A stretch of DNA of 64,000 bases, taken from assembly GCA_022559985.1 (NCBI GenBank), contig JAFJTR010000044.1:62001-126000 (forward strand), read 5' to 3'. This stretch comes from Parastagonospora avenae f. sp. tritici 18332-5. Its lineage: Eukaryota > Ascomycota > Dothideomycetes > Pleosporales > Phaeosphaeriaceae. Below the pieces are notes generated by a model, which did not search any database, was not told the origin of the DNA, and saw only the letters and a program-made list of their open reading frames with translations. A program made the position numbers and the translations under genes. Positions 10,454-22,700 of this stretch are shown here, one piece after another (within the stretch, counting starts at the first letter, position 1; each line of letters starts with the position of its first letter).

Positions 10454-13075
10454 ATGGCGTCTTCATCACTTTCAACACTTCAACATGTCACATTGCGGAA
10501 GCTCAACAAACTCGACAGTCAACGTCAACAGTTCGAGTCAGACAAGATGTCCATCTTGGAGCAAGTATCTAGTGCTCCTGATTATCGAGGCAAGGTTGAG
10601 GCCCTCCTTGATGGCTTCGAACTCCATGGCATAGCACCTAAGCAGGCCGACCTATCTATCAGCAACCTCAAGCACTTCATCCACCAGGCGAAGCACGATC
10701 CCTCCGTCTCGGAATCTTTGTTAAAAGACTGGCAATATAAGCTCGAGCATGAGCTGGATGTTAAAAGCAACAAGTTCGAGTATGCAGCTTTGTTCGGCAA
10801 ACTTGTTACAGAGTGGATACAGCACTCAACCCCTGTAAAGTCGGCCGATGTAAGTGATGGCTCTATTGCGAAAAGACGGGAAGAGATGCAAGAGCAGCGC
10901 CAGTCATGGGAGAATTATGCCTTCGTAAAGAAAGAGGTGGATCAGAGCAAGATTGCACAGTATCTCAACAACGTCTTTGGAGATGCGCTGCAGACTGAAA
11001 AGATCAAGAAGTCTCCACTCCGGATATTGCGAGACTCAATGAAGGAGGTCATGGATTTCAAATCAGACCTTGACACACCAGAGAAAGAAGTTTCGTCCCA
11101 CAAACGATTCGGTCACTCCGCACCCTACGGTAGCCGCTTCACGATTGAACTCCTCCAGTCTTGTATTCGTGGTGTGAGGAAAGCCGATTTATTCACCGGA
11201 AGGAAACTCGAAATGCTTGCCGATCTGGAGAGGCAGCCTGCAGTGTTGAAGGAGCTGGCCGATGTACTGAACATGGATCTGGACGGCCTCGATCACTGGG
11301 AGTGGGACGGTACTGTTCCTCTGAACATGCGCCGGCAAACCAATGGCAAGTATCGCGTCTACATGGATGAGGAAATCCATCAAGCAATTTTGCTGCATTT
11401 TATTGGTAAAACCTGGGCAGTGGCATTTAAGAAAGCCTTCATGAGCTTCTACCACTCCGGAGCATGGTTGCAGGCGCCGTATCGATCGATGCCCAAGAAA
11501 ATCCGCCAGCGGAGAGAACACTTTATCGAGAAGATTACTGAATCTGGCGACACGGTTCGCAACTGTCGACGCCAGAAGTACCAGCAAGAGTACTTTATGA
11601 CACAGCTACCGTCGAATGCCTTTGCAGACGCTAGAGATTATGATGCTGCGGATGGCCAAGAAAAGAACTCGCACCTGGCCACAAAACAGACTATGCTACG
11701 TCTACTCACTACTGAGATGCTGCTCAACACCAAGGTCTACGGGGAATGTTCTGTGCTGCAGTCAGACTTCAAGTGGTTTGGCCCATCACTGCCCCACGAC
11801 ACCATATTCGTTGTGTTGAAATTCTTCGGCGTTCCTGCGAAGTGGCTTCGCTTCTTTCAAAGGTTCCTTGAAGTACCCGTTGTCTTTGCTCAGGATGGAG
11901 CAGGTGCAAAAGCGCGGGTACGGAAGTGCGGTATCCCGAATAGTCACATCCTTAGTGATGCACTCGGCGAAGCTGTGCTATTTTGCCTGGACTTTGCAGT
12001 GAATCAGCGTACAAAAGGTGCAAATATCCATCGATTCCATGACGATCTATGGTTTTGGGGTCAGGAAGGTACGAGCGTGCAGGCCTGGGAGGCTGTCGAC
12101 AAGTTCACCAAAGTCATGGGCCTCCAGCTCAATGAGGAGAAGACTGGATCATCGCTTATTGTTGCCGACAAGAACAAAGCTCGTGTACCACATCCCAAAC
12201 TTCCGGAGGGCAAGATCCATTGGGGCTTTCTCGAACTTGACGACTCCTCCGGTCGCTGGGTGATCGACCGCGCCCAAGTCGACGAGCATATAACAGAACT
12301 TAGGCGACAACTCGATACCTGTCACAGCGTCATGGCATGGATCCAGGCCTGGAATAGCTACGTCGGTCTCTTCTTCAACACAAACTTCGCACAGCCCGCG
12401 AACTGCTTCGGTCGCCAGCACAACGACATGATCATCGAGACGTTCAGCCACATCCAACGCAGCTTCTTCGCCGCGTACGACACCGCCAACGTCACCGACT
12501 ATCTCCGCAGTGTACTCAAAGAGCGCTTTCAGACCACCGACGCGGTGCCCGATGCCTTCTTCTACTTCCCCGTCGAGCTCGGCGGCCTGGGACTGAAAAA
12601 CCCCTCCATCAGCGCATTTGCAACATACCAAAACTCCTTCCGCGACTCAAGCGCGCGAATCGAGCGAGCCTTCGAAGAAGAACGCGACACATACGACGCA
12701 GCGAAACAACGCTGGGATGCGGGCGACGTGCCATGCACTAATCAGGAGGCTGACGAGCCCTTCATGAGTTTCGAAGAGTACACCGCATTCCGCGAGGAGA
12801 CGTCCCACCCGCTGTACGAGGCATATACAAACCTCTTGGAATGTCCGGATGAAGAGCGAGTGCAGACCAGCGACGAGATGTATGATGCTTTGAGACGGAG
12901 TGATGCGCCGCATGCCCTGGGATCAAATCATTACTGGCTGTGGATATTCAATTTGTATGCGGGAGACTTGAAGCAGCGCTTTGGCGGGCAGGGTGTGCAG
13001 CTTGGGGAGCGCGAATTGCTGCCTGTTGGGTTGGTGGAGGTGTTGAAAAGTGAGAAGGTAAGGTGGGAGAATTAG
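10454..13075 (+). CDS. rvt: Cellular reverse-transcriptase-related protein (rvt family)
   Basis: Intronless, 873 residues from the ATG at 10454 (an in-frame ATG at 10379 would add 25). The N-terminal 200 residues are helical and charged, with coiled-coil character. The polymerase core then reads in order: VPLNMRRQTNGKYRVYMDEE (about 288-307), motif A ECSVLQSDFKWFG with D438, motif B RKCGIPNSHILSDALGEA (about 490-507), motif C IHRFHDDLWFWG with D530-D531, motif D MGLQLNEEKTGS (about 555-566) and an E-like KIHWGFLELD. A long insert separates the motif 1/2 block from motif A, and a conserved-looking C-terminal region of about 270 residues follows. There is no endonuclease, RNase H, integrase, LTR or poly-A tail. 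This is the architecture of rvt genes, single-copy domesticated reverse transcriptases reported in fungi, plants and bacteria. All three catalytic Asp are present. Confidence 0.85.
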   Translation: MASSSLSTLQHVTLRKLNKLDSQRQQFESDKMSILEQVSSAPDYRGKVEALLDGFELHGIAPKQADLSISNLKHFIHQAKHDPSVSESLLKDWQYKLEHELDVKSNKFEYAALFGKLVTEWIQHSTPVKSADVSDGSIAKRREEMQEQRQSWENYAFVKKEVDQSKIAQYLNNVFGDALQTEKIKKSPLRILRDSMKEVMDFKSDLDTPEKEVSSHKRFGHSAPYGSRFTIELLQSCIRGVRKADLFTGRKLEMLADLERQPAVLKELADVLNMDLDGLDHWEWDGTVPLNMRRQTNGKYRVYMDEEIHQAILLHFIGKTWAVAFKKAFMSFYHSGAWLQAPYRSMPKKIRQRREHFIEKITESGDTVRNCRRQKYQQEYFMTQLPSNAFADARDYDAADGQEKNSHLATKQTMLRLLTTEMLLNTKVYGECSVLQSDFKWFGPSLPHDTIFVVLKFFGVPAKWLRFFQRFLEVPVVFAQDGAGAKARVRKCGIPNSHILSDALGEAVLFCLDFAVNQRTKGANIHRFHDDLWFWGQEGTSVQAWEAVDKFTKVMGLQLNEEKTGSSLIVADKNKARVPHPKLPEGKIHWGFLELDDSSGRWVIDRAQVDEHITELRRQLDTCHSVMAWIQAWNSYVGLFFNTNFAQPANCFGRQHNDMIIETFSHIQRSFFAAYDTANVTDYLRSVLKERFQTTDAVPDAFFYFPVELGGLGLKNPSISAFATYQNSFRDSSARIERAFEEERDTYDAAKQRWDAGDVPCTNQEADEPFMSFEEYTAFREETSHPLYEAYTNLLECPDEERVQTSDEMYDALRRSDAPHALGSNHYWLWIFNLYAGDLKQRFGGQGVQLGERELLPVGLVEVLKSEKVRWEN

Positions 13076-13340
13076 TGTTGTGTGTTGAAGAATACCTAGG
13101 TAGAGTTAGGGAGGGAGATGAAGGTGCGTGACTCCACTCTTGTATATATACCCAGACTCCGGTCCATTGTAGATGAATCAGCTCTTCACTCAATTCCAAC
13201 GACAAACAAACTGCGAGAGACGACACCCGATCATATTTACTGAAGCGTCTCAGGCGCCTGTCGCTACCACCACCTCACCTTACCCTCTCGTCCCAACGCA
13301 ATGCAACACTCGAACTCATTCCCCAAGACCCCACCACCTC

Positions 13341-14121
13341 TCACTCCCTCTTCCCCCTCCTCACAAACGTCTTCTCCCCCACCGCCTCAAACCCCAACCG
13401 CTCATAGAACCCCCTCGCCGTCGGTGCACTCTCCAAATACACCGGCGTAGCCGGCACCGTCTCATCCGCCTGCGCAATCCCCCACGCAAGCAACTTCCTC
13501 CCCACCCCCTTGCCCTGCCACTTCGGCCAGGTACACACCGGAGCGAGGAACCAATGCCCCTCGCCCTTGAAATACTCCGCGCGCAGAACATCGTTGCGCA
13601 CAATGGCGGCATCCCACTCCACCTCACTCACATGCGCGAACATGTCTTCGATCTCAGCGGGCGTCCAGCCCATCTTTGCGTCCCAGGCGTAGGCTTTAAT
13701 TGCGGATTTGATGAAAGGGTTGTGTACGGTGGCGCCGGGGACGGTCCAGCATGCCATGCCCATGCATTCGCCGGTTTGGGTGTGCAGCGCTTTGATCCAT
13801 TTCAGGGCTGGGTCGGTCAAGCTGGGGAGCAGGCGTTTGGCCATCAGGGTGAGTCTGGTTTGCGGAGGGGGCCGGAGGGATGGGGGCTCGGCGCGGTCCC
13901 AGAATGTAGTGGCGAAGCAGGTGTAGAAGAAATCTGCCTTTTATAGAGGTTAGAGGTGGTGGGAGGGGTGTTGGGCGTTAGTGGAAGCTCACGAGCATTT
14001 CGGCGTCGTTGGTTGTGCATGGTACGATGAGAATTTGGTCGTCTGGTATGCGGTCTGATGGGTCATTGGGAGGTGCTTTCTTCATGTTCGATGCAGAAAG
14101 TTCGCTGTTGGGCAGAGACAT
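13341..14121 (-). CDS. GNAT-family N-acetyltransferase
   Basis: Two exons, 14121-13993 and 13937-13341, 241 residues. The 55-nt intron has a GTGAGC donor and an AAAAG acceptor; a CAG four bases further on would break the frame. The acetyl-CoA-binding motif A is visible as WQGKGVGRKLLAWGIAQAD (about 183-201), with the Q-x-x-G-x-G core, after the strand HWFLAPVCTWPKW. The C-terminal YLESAPTARGFYERLGFEAVG is the usual motif B with the conserved Tyr. This is the fungal GNAT type that acetylates small molecules or unknown amines; the substrate cannot be inferred. Its 3' end faces the rvt 3' end across 265 nt. Confidence 0.85.
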
Positions 14122-16473
14122 TTTTGGTGTTGTTGGAGGGTTTCGAGAAGGAAAGAGAAGCTATAGGTAGTTTCGAGATCAATTTTTTACCAAGTATTTC
14201 CTAAGAGTTTTGTCATTGAATCATGGAACTGCAGGACTTTTTATGATGAACTAATCGGGGAGATATATACGAGACCGAGTCACAAGTACAATAGTTGTAT
14301 GTCGATGAGCCATGATGAGTGGTACGTTCACCACCCCACTTTCCTTAACCTGACTAGTGCAGTAAGCCTCAAGTTGAAGTCTACGATTAGATCTACGAAT
14401 CCATGGTTTCCTGCGATGAGGAAACCCCAGACAGAGCCGAATGTACCTATACGCCAGTGAATGGTGTCTAACGTGAAAAATATGGGATTTTCTGAGTTAT
14501 GTTCACACAGCGCTTCTAGCGGACTCCACTGCCGAATGTTACTGCTTCGGTGTACTGCGTAAACAAATAGTACGTACCGTATAGCAATTGAGTAGTCTTG
14601 TAACAGTGGGTATGGAGTGATCGTTTGGGAGCTGTACTACGGTGTTACTGTCGGAGACTGTCGGGGGCCTTAGGCAGCCATCAGAAGATCATGGGCAGCC
14701 TGAAAGCCCCTGATCAGGATAGGTGGGAAATTCTTCACTGACTGAGAGCCTTACTACGGCAGTGGCACGTGATCTTAGCAGTATCACGGCTGCGGTCATG
14801 AGCCACCGGCGACCGCTGGAAGTTGCTTCTGGTAGGTAGATCTTCGCCCCGCTGCAGTCACGAATAGTTTCACAGATCTCTATGCTATCACCAACATAAG
14901 ATCCTCTACGTTACCGAATCATATTCCCCATCCAAGGACCATCACCACATAACTAGTGACCCAGGATTTGTGTCTGAATGAACCATCGAAGTGCTCAGAT
15001 CTCCAGTCAGGATACTTTCAAGCCATTCAAACTTGAAGGGCTATTCCCAGGGAAGTCCCGAGATCATGGGAAAGAGATGTGCTGCAAGTCAATCGATGTT
15101 CCAAGCATATGCTTTTAAGTAGTTGTCCTGTAGAGAGGCAAAACGCATGGAGACTCGACTGCTTTAGACTTGAGGTCACGCAGCTTCAATATGCAGCACC
15201 CTACATTCATAGTATGACTACAAAACCTCAAAAGTAACAATGGCATATCCGAATTAGGTAAAGCTACTCATTTTTTTGTTGTCGTCTCTGTGTTGCCAGT
15301 GCTGTCCTGCTCACTCCTTGCATAAACGATACATATCTCACCATGTCAGTCGTCCTTACCTATCCCCCAACGAACACAATCAATAGGACAACATAGAATA
15401 AGCACTGTGAGCTTACCAATCTGGCCCTAGAAAGCGCATAAGTTTCAGCTCGCTAACGAAAAGCTCCCGCGTCCGCCATCAAGGTCTCATGTCTCCACGA
15501 GATGGCTCTTTGACACACTGGTGCCTTCTCACAACGACCTCGCGATATACTCTGGTTTTGTCTACGCCCATTGCACCTTACTTGTAGCATTATTCATTAA
15601 TGTCTACCAACATACTGGTATCTAAATGTAGGGTTGATTTACTTCCGAGACGTGGGGCTCTAGATAAGTACATCACTCGCTTTGAAGCAATTACAATGTG
15701 TCTACAATATGATAGAAATGTACTGAGAAGCTATTAAATCAGCGTCTGCTTCCCTAAAATCAGAGAGATGACAGTTTTCTGATTTCATAGCACTCACTCC
15801 CTGTATTAATTAAAGACTTCACACTCAAACTCATGGACAAATCTAAACCGCCCAGCGCTTCGCTGATTCGACCTATCCGAGCGCCATTCGTACTGTTGGT
15901 CTTCATACCCCGAAATGCCCAAATCTCATGCGTGACCTTCTCTTCAGATTTAAAGAGAATCGAGCGAACAATTGTACAAAGTGGGAGCCAGAGACTGCCC
16001 GATTATACAGCAACAGTTAATTGGAAGCAGAACAGGGATCGAGGAAGGGATATAAAGAACATCGTGGGTACGTCGGAGGTATGTCGGAGGTGTCGCAAAA
16101 AGCACAGAAAGCGGTCGAATGGTTCGACCTGAGATTAGACCAGATCATGAAGTGGACGAAGACGAATGAGTTGTAGATTTACAGATTATGCTTATGTGAA
16201 GAAAGACATACATTCATGTTAAGTATGATACTTTTGAGGTTTGTTTTGCCGTGGTCGCATAATCTGAGCTTTTTGCGCACGGTACCTTGATGCAAATCGA
16301 GTTGTGTGCATACATTGCTCCTCCTTCATTCCTAATCGTACAGCTTTTCCAAGATATACAAAGAATCGTTTCAACATAGAGACATGCTAACGTCCCGTGG
16401 CGCATAAAAGCGCCTATCGTGTTGTACATTCCTCTTTCAGATTTGTTATGCTCTTCCTGAAGTCTTCCGTCAC
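14122..16473. other. AT-richer intergenic region, no gene seen
   Basis: About 2.35 kb with visibly higher A/T than its neighbours and stops in all frames. One 99-codon frame at 15833-16132 is Lys/Arg-rich with no family features and no splice partners. No terminal repeats, transposase motifs or tRNA-like sequences were recognised. It could be an old degraded (RIP-affected) element, but I could not test TpA/CpA bias by calculation. Confidence 0.4.
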
Positions 16474-17054
16474 TTATTTTCCCAACGTCTGGTCTTTTAG
16501 CTCTTTTGTCTTCTCTGCCACCATATCCGTAACCCCTTTTGCCTCGTCCGCCGCACCCCTAGTCTTCTTCGCCAGCCTCTCTTTCCACGCCTTGTCCTCC
16601 TCATCTCTCATCTCCAGCTCCCTCAACCACCTGTCCCTCTTTTCCTTACGTTCCGTCTCCGCCTTCATCTTCTCATAGTCCTTGCGCTTAACGCGGTCCT
16701 TTTGCCAATACAGATTGCCTATGACGAGTACGGCGATTGTGAATGATTGTGCGTAGAGTCGGCGGCGGAAGTACAGGTTGGTCATTTTGTGGTCGCCTTT
16801 GCGCATGCTCCGGCTTGCGCCAACGATGGCCCAGGCGGTCAGACCGCAGCCGAAGGGAATGAGGGGTTCTTCGCGGAAACGGCGCCATATCTTGTCGATG
16901 GTGTTTTCATTGTAGAAGTCGCTATGTCATAATGTTAGAGATGATATAGTATAGGTATTGTGCAAGCACTGCTATTGCAACACGAAGAAACTCACGCATT
17001 TTCGTCAAAAGAAGAGGGAAGAGGCGCACTGTTAGGGGGTCCCATGCCCGCCAT
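16474..17054 (-). CDS. RCF1: Respiratory supercomplex factor 1 (HIG1 domain)
   Basis: Two exons, 17054-16996 and 16921-16474, 168 residues; the 74-nt intron has GTGAGT and ATAG with a CTAAC branch site. The short N-terminus reads PPNSAPLPSSFDENADFY, then RFREEPLIPFGCGLTAWAI begins the HIG1 domain. Two membrane helices follow (about 45-62 and 82-98) linked by the basic loop RKGDHKMTNLYFRRRLYAQ, which carries the Rcf1-type Arg/Gln motif. The C-terminal 70 residues are a charged coiled coil. Rcf1/Aim31 is an inner-mitochondrial-membrane protein that promotes assembly and supercomplex association of cytochrome c oxidase with complex III. The gene is divergent from DSC4 across 372 nt. Confidence 0.93.
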
Positions 17055-17426
17055 GATGAATGCGGAGGTGCGGAAGTGTCGCGTGCGATGACGGTGCGTA
17101 GCAATAGACTTTAAGGTACAATTACTATATCACCAGTAGCGCTATAGCTTGAAATGACGTATCTGAGCTCTGCGCAAGCGTTGAAAGCGTGGTAGTGGTG
17201 ATATGGACCGTCAAAGATGTAGAGATGCGGAGCTTCATCGATTATCTCACCACTTGTCGGCGTCGGCTATTTGTGATGTTCCAGCGCCGATCCTAGCAGC
17301 GGCGCGACATCATCGTAGCTCCGCGTATCACGCCAGTAATCGCAGCTCCAGCAACCTCTTATCACCATTCGAATCTCGGTGTCGTCTTGATGAGCGCCAA
17401 AAAGACGTTCCTGCTTTCTCCCCGCC
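17055..17426. promoter_or_regulatory. Bidirectional promoter region between RCF1 and DSC4
   Basis: 372 nt separating two divergent ATGs; it must contain both promoters. No TATA box is evident. No other gene is present. Confidence 0.6.
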
Positions 17427-18493
17427 ATGAACGATGAGGCAGAGTCCTCGGGAGCTGCGCAGCGCCATGGACCCAACTCACCTGAGCTCGTGGACCCTGA
17501 GGATGGCTTGGTGGAAATAGATGAAGAGGAGGTTCAGCGGCTCAAAGACCAGCTCGTCAAGGAGAGACGGCTCGATGCAAAGCGCAAACGCATACGGATG
17601 CTCAACGAGCTCTTGCGTGAGCTAGACTTGGTTGTCTACATGCAGCTCATCACTCTCTATCATTTCGAGTACGAGAACTCCACAACACCATGACACCGTA
17701 CTGACCGCTACATCACAGCTGTTCATTCTTCTGGCTGGCCGTCAAGGCTCTCATCCATGGCACCTTGCTTACGCCCACTTCTGACCCGATCGGCGAACGC
17801 CCACCCGACGAGCCCAAGCCCTTCTTGCCCCTGATACTGTTCTCGTTCTGCGTCAACTTCCTGCTGCATCAGCTTTATCCTGCGCCATCAGCCGGGGAAG
17901 ACACACGCGGCTATCTGCACGGTGGCCTGATGATCGACTTCATTGGGCAACAAGGCCCCACTAGCAAGTGGAAGCTCGGAGCGTTGGACCTATGCATACT
18001 GTTCCTGCAGCTTATCATGGTTTCCGTGCATGTCAAGAGACGCGAACTGAAGAAGAAGCTAGTGAAACTGTCTGCGGGCGGCGCCCCAAGCACCACAGAC
18101 GATGCCGAGCGGGCTACAACAGATGTGCCGAACGAGGCGGCCGAGGCCACTGCTCGCGAGCATGCGGCCCGAGAACAGAGTGCCGACGACGAGGAGCGCG
18201 GTGTCTTGCGCCGGACGGATACGCTGTCAGACATTGGAATCGACCCAGATGAGGAAGACGCGCTGCTGTCATCATCATCATCGCCTGACGCTGGGCAGCC
18301 CGACGCCCTAGATATCCTCACGTCGGGCCAGTGTGCCATCGGTGACTTCAGTCTCATCGACACCCTTGTACAAGAAAACAGGAATTACTCGGCATACCGC
18401 TTGACGCGCACCGAGGGCGGGATGAATGACATGCCCGAAACATTGCGGCGGCTCAATACTTTGCGCGCGCGGTTCGGAGTGGGCGGTGGCTGA
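17427..18493 (+). CDS. dsc4: DSC E3 ubiquitin ligase complex subunit Dsc4 (DUF1746)
   Basis: Two exons, 17427-17668 and 17719-18493, 338 residues; the 50-nt intron has GTACGA, a CTGAC branch site and CACAG. DUF1746 starts at RELDLVVYMQLITLYH (about 65-80) and continues across the splice as DCSFFWLAVKALIHGTLLTP. Further membrane segments are PFLPLILFSFCVNFLLHQLYP and LGALDLCILFLQLIMVSVHV (hydrophobic helices at about 65-100, 115-140 and 178-197). The C-terminal half is soluble, acidic and Ser-rich, with a D/E-rich stretch before SSSSSPD. Dsc4 belongs to the Golgi/ER Dsc ubiquitin-ligase complex that activates SREBP-type transcription factors and degrades orphan membrane proteins. Confidence 0.88.
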
Positions 18494-19678
18494 AGGATCG
18501 AGGACAGCGTTCGTCACCTGTATACACCACGTGCGGTGCGACTGCATCGACATCTTGCAAGCGAGGTGCACAATAGAGCCCAGTGTCCAGGCTTATTGCC
18601 GCACCGCATCCTGCGAGTTCGGGCGCCCCCACCCCAATCTCCTCCACTTACCCCACGCCTCAGCCCTCCGAGGGTATCAAGACTGCAACATCAGCGACAA
18701 TCTGCACCGTTAAGATGGCATGGCGTAAGCAACATGCAACCCCAGCGTTAAGCGACGCCACCCCACCGCCATACCCGGCTCGTCATATCATTTCGCTCTG
18801 GCCATTGCGATTTTGCTGAGGAGCCACGCGACACAGTCGTCAGCATAGCACACCGATGATGGCTTTACCGCCCGCTGGCAAGCTCCGTCATCCGTCAATC
18901 TAAATCTATCCGCGTGCACGGCTTACATGTCCGTCACTGGGGACGATCGGTGTGCTTCTATGCAGGGGTATCCGGTTCCGATATATATTATTCTGATCGT
19001 ATCGGAGACCTCTGCGTACCATGACCATTGCCATGGGGTTGAAATGAAGCGGATAGTGAAGGTATTGGACGGGTAGATCGATCTTACTTTTTAATATGAT
19101 TAGACTTGCCCCTGTCCCTGGGCTGCAATAAGCAAGCATTACCGCATAACCAAGACACCGGAGGCTGTCCAGGACCAGGACGTGTAAGGGTTGGAGCAGT
19201 AACAAACAAGTTCGGAGAGCATGACCGCATCTCCACCAAATGAAAGCAAGACGCACAAGAATCAATACAGATGCAAGATTTGGCCTCGCTGCAGGCATCT
19301 GCCTGCAGGTGGATAAATGCTGCCTTGATATCATCTCCACATGTCGTTCTTACAATATCGCATGGATGCATCGCATCATTTTGGGCGTGCTCTGTGTATG
19401 TACTCACAAAGAGCTTGGAAGTTATCCGCCAAACACGTGGCTGAACCCCGCCCCATCAACGGTCGACACTTATCGCTTAAGAAAGCTAAGTTCACGCCAC
19501 CCGTCTTCCTGATGCAGAACACGTGCATCGCGAGACCAGAAGAAAGTACCCTTCGCACAAACAATGTCGACATTTCTCGTCCAAGGCGGGACAATCGAGC
19601 GTAAACGTGAATGTGGATGCAAACGATCCCCCTCTTCCTCCTCCTCCATCTCCCCACATGCACCATATGCTCAAACCG

Positions 19679-19747
<69 letters not shown>

Positions 19748-22700
19748 AGCTTTACGAGGCTGAGGCCCCAGCCCAAACGCCATCACCACCACGATATGTC
19801 GCCCCCATCCCCCCGACACCCGCTTCACTTCCCTCGCCGCAAAACGGCCCGAATCTCGGACCGACCCGACCAATACCAGCGGCGGGGTGTGTGATTGGTC
19901 GGGGCCCGCGACGGGTCTCACATGACCGCGGGCTTCATGCGGCGCACGCACACGCACGCTGGCAGGGCAGGGTGCGTGCTGCTGACATGCATGAGGGGTA
20001 CCGGTGGTGTGGAACGGTTGAGCGGCGGCGCAGGGAAGTGTGCAGTTGGAGGCATATACACAGTATAGTAGGGAGGTGGAGGTTGGGGATGGAGCTTGTT
20101 TGACATTGAGAGGGCACATACATACATACCGCACGAGTGGGATTATATCCTCCCCAGTGCGTTTCCCACACACGGGCGTTCAAGACATTTTAAGATTCCC
20201 AGCGTGAGTGACGAGAAGAAAGCAGAGCGCCACAAAACGCAACGCGACGCAACGCACTTGTGTCCTGCATATTTCGCATGCGCGCCGCGCCCAGCTCCGT
20301 CGATATTACACGCATGATCATCATCATACACGGCCGACACATCCAATCGATCGCCCCGCCATCCCATGCATGCAGACACCTCGCCGCCAGAAGGAAAAAC
20401 CTTATCTGCGTCTGACAGGCGTATCTGTCCTCACGCAATCACACATGCAGTGTAACACCACCACCACCACCGGCGACCTTTTTTTTCTTTGGCTTTCTCG
20501 AGTCCCGCCGCCGGTAGATGTTGCCGCGCTTAGAGTTCAATTGTGGTAGGGTTTGTGTTTGCGCAATTCATGGTGCATGCGATAGTGTTGACAAGGGGGC
20601 GTGATTGGCTCGGGATTGGAGTTTTGGGCTGCGTGCGTTGCATGCATGCGCGGGTAAGGGAACCAAAAAAATGTACCGTATATATCGATAATCAAAACTT
20701 TCGGAATTATGGAATTTTAAACTGCGGAATCTTCTTGCTGTCCCAGCGGGAGCCGTACCGCGCGCGCATGTTGCATGGAAAGAACTGGCATGTGATTTTT
20801 TTGGGGGGATTCAGAGCACATTTCTTTCGCAGATCTGGCGTGGTCGAGCGGTGTGTGTGTGTGCGTGTGGGTATTACACGTGTCTGTGGTGGGACGGATG
20901 GATGGACTACAATAGGCGCGGGACGCACATCGAAGAAGAGTCTTTACTGCAAGGAATTACGAAATCTGCACGTGGTACCGCGAAGAGAACAGGCAAAAAG
21001 TCCGAGATTCGTGACACCGGTTAGGAGAGTCAGCACAATGGTGTGATGGACAGGCCAAGGTATGCGATGTGGCAGTTCAATTATTGCCTTGCAGTCCGAG
21101 CCGAGAAGGGTGGTGAGAATTCGGGCCGAAGGAAGTTCGGGTGGTGACGAGATTGGTGCTTTTGATGGTGACTGACAACTGGCACGTCTTTGACCAGCGC
21201 ATCAGGCCTGCGCCATCGTGATTGATGATGTTCCACAGGGTCTGGTCTAGCCTTGCATACATCCTGAGCAGGTGTGCCGGTCATCGCGGCCGCACGCAAT
21301 TGCGTGGTTGGCCTCTGCTAAACGCACCGTACCGCCCTGCGGGATGTGGAGGCCTTGCTCCTCGCTTACACTTGACCCCACACACTATGGCGATGCCTTG
21401 CAGCGACCGAGTGAGGGCAAATGCAGGCGGTCTGCTGCGACTCATGACCACTTGAGACGTTTGTTCTAGCCGCGTCTTGAGTGTGAGGTGCTAGCTCGAC
21501 AGTTGTCAGCTTCGAACAGGCGGTGTGGCCCGTGAGCCGATGCTGTAGTGTCGAAGTGGAGGCTAAACGTAGAGCCTTCGGAAGACTAGCATGTTCGGGG
21601 AAAGGAAAGAGCCGTAGAGCGAACTGACGTCGAAGGCTGCATGGCACGGTCTGTGGTGATTGCACCAACTGTTGCGCATTCCGTTTCAAGTTTGAAGGCT
21701 CAGGAGTGCGTCACAAAAGCTCCTTGATACTTGGTTGGCCGGACCACGCTCCGGTGGCTTCTATCCAATAACGACGAGATGTAGCAGAGTCATTAAATGA
21801 CCGACGTCGGTGCGAATGTGATCAGTTGTACCTGGCAAGTACATGCAGCAGCACGAGACTATCAAAGCACTCTGCGCTGACCGACGTTTGCGTTCTGGCC
21901 AGTTCAGTCGGTCCGTGGAGGGAGTCACGATCGGATATTCGCTCAAACATGCATTGCACGCATAAGATCGACGCACGCGAAAGTCCTTGGAAAGACCCTT
22001 ATCCCGTTCAGCGGACTAGGCAAGATCTCTCATCTAACAGCGCGGACTGCGGTCCGTTGTCTGTCTGAATTAGGCATAAATATTCCACTTTGGGCAGCAC
22101 CGTGGTTCGTGATACGCCGACCAAGTCGCCGAACTCAAACGCGATCAAAGGATACGACTGGGGTCCCCAGGGATCAAATTACATTTGCTTGTGTCGAGCC
22201 TCGGTGCATCTCGGTGTTTAACATTCAACTGCCGCATCGCTTGAGATAAAATGCCAACTATTGAACACGTTTGCATCACATCTCCGGTGATCTGCAGTGA
22301 CTCCAGCGTGCCTCCGCGGTTGCCACATGGTCGGACATATTGGCCTCGTGGTATTAGCGATGAGATTGTGGCTTGAGGTCCACCCGCGCTGTGATCATTA
22401 GCTCATAACTTTATGCAGAGATTATCAGCATGGTGTGGACTTTATTTAGCGTAGCGAGACGATAGCACCGGAGCGTACTCCGAGCAAAAAATCTAGTGAC
22501 GGAGTCCAACGCGGTGGTAATGTGGCTTGCCGAGTGATGGCACACATGCCAGCGGACCCTTGGTTAGGCTCGGGAGTTGTTCTTGCTGCGCGTAATTCGC
22601 GGGCAACTTCCATAAGGCAGAGTTGGAATTTGCGAGCATCGCCTTCAATGTACTGACGCTTGACAGAGCATGGGTACCCTTTACTCGGAACTATGATGAT

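Noticed and set aside
12149..12631. 160-codon minus frame
   Set aside because: Antisense to the rvt coding region.
15833..16132. 99-codon Lys/Arg-rich plus frame
   Set aside because: Isolated in A/T-richer sequence with no homologous features; random expectation.
14122..16473. Possible RIP-degraded transposon
   Set aside because: A/T-rich and gene-free, but no terminal repeats or recognisable transposase/RT remnants; dinucleotide indices could not be computed.
19376..20173. 265-codon minus frame with poly-Gly and the matching plus frames with poly-Pro
   Set aside because: Length comes from the C/G homopolymer, which is open in all frames; flanking residues have no protein-like pattern.
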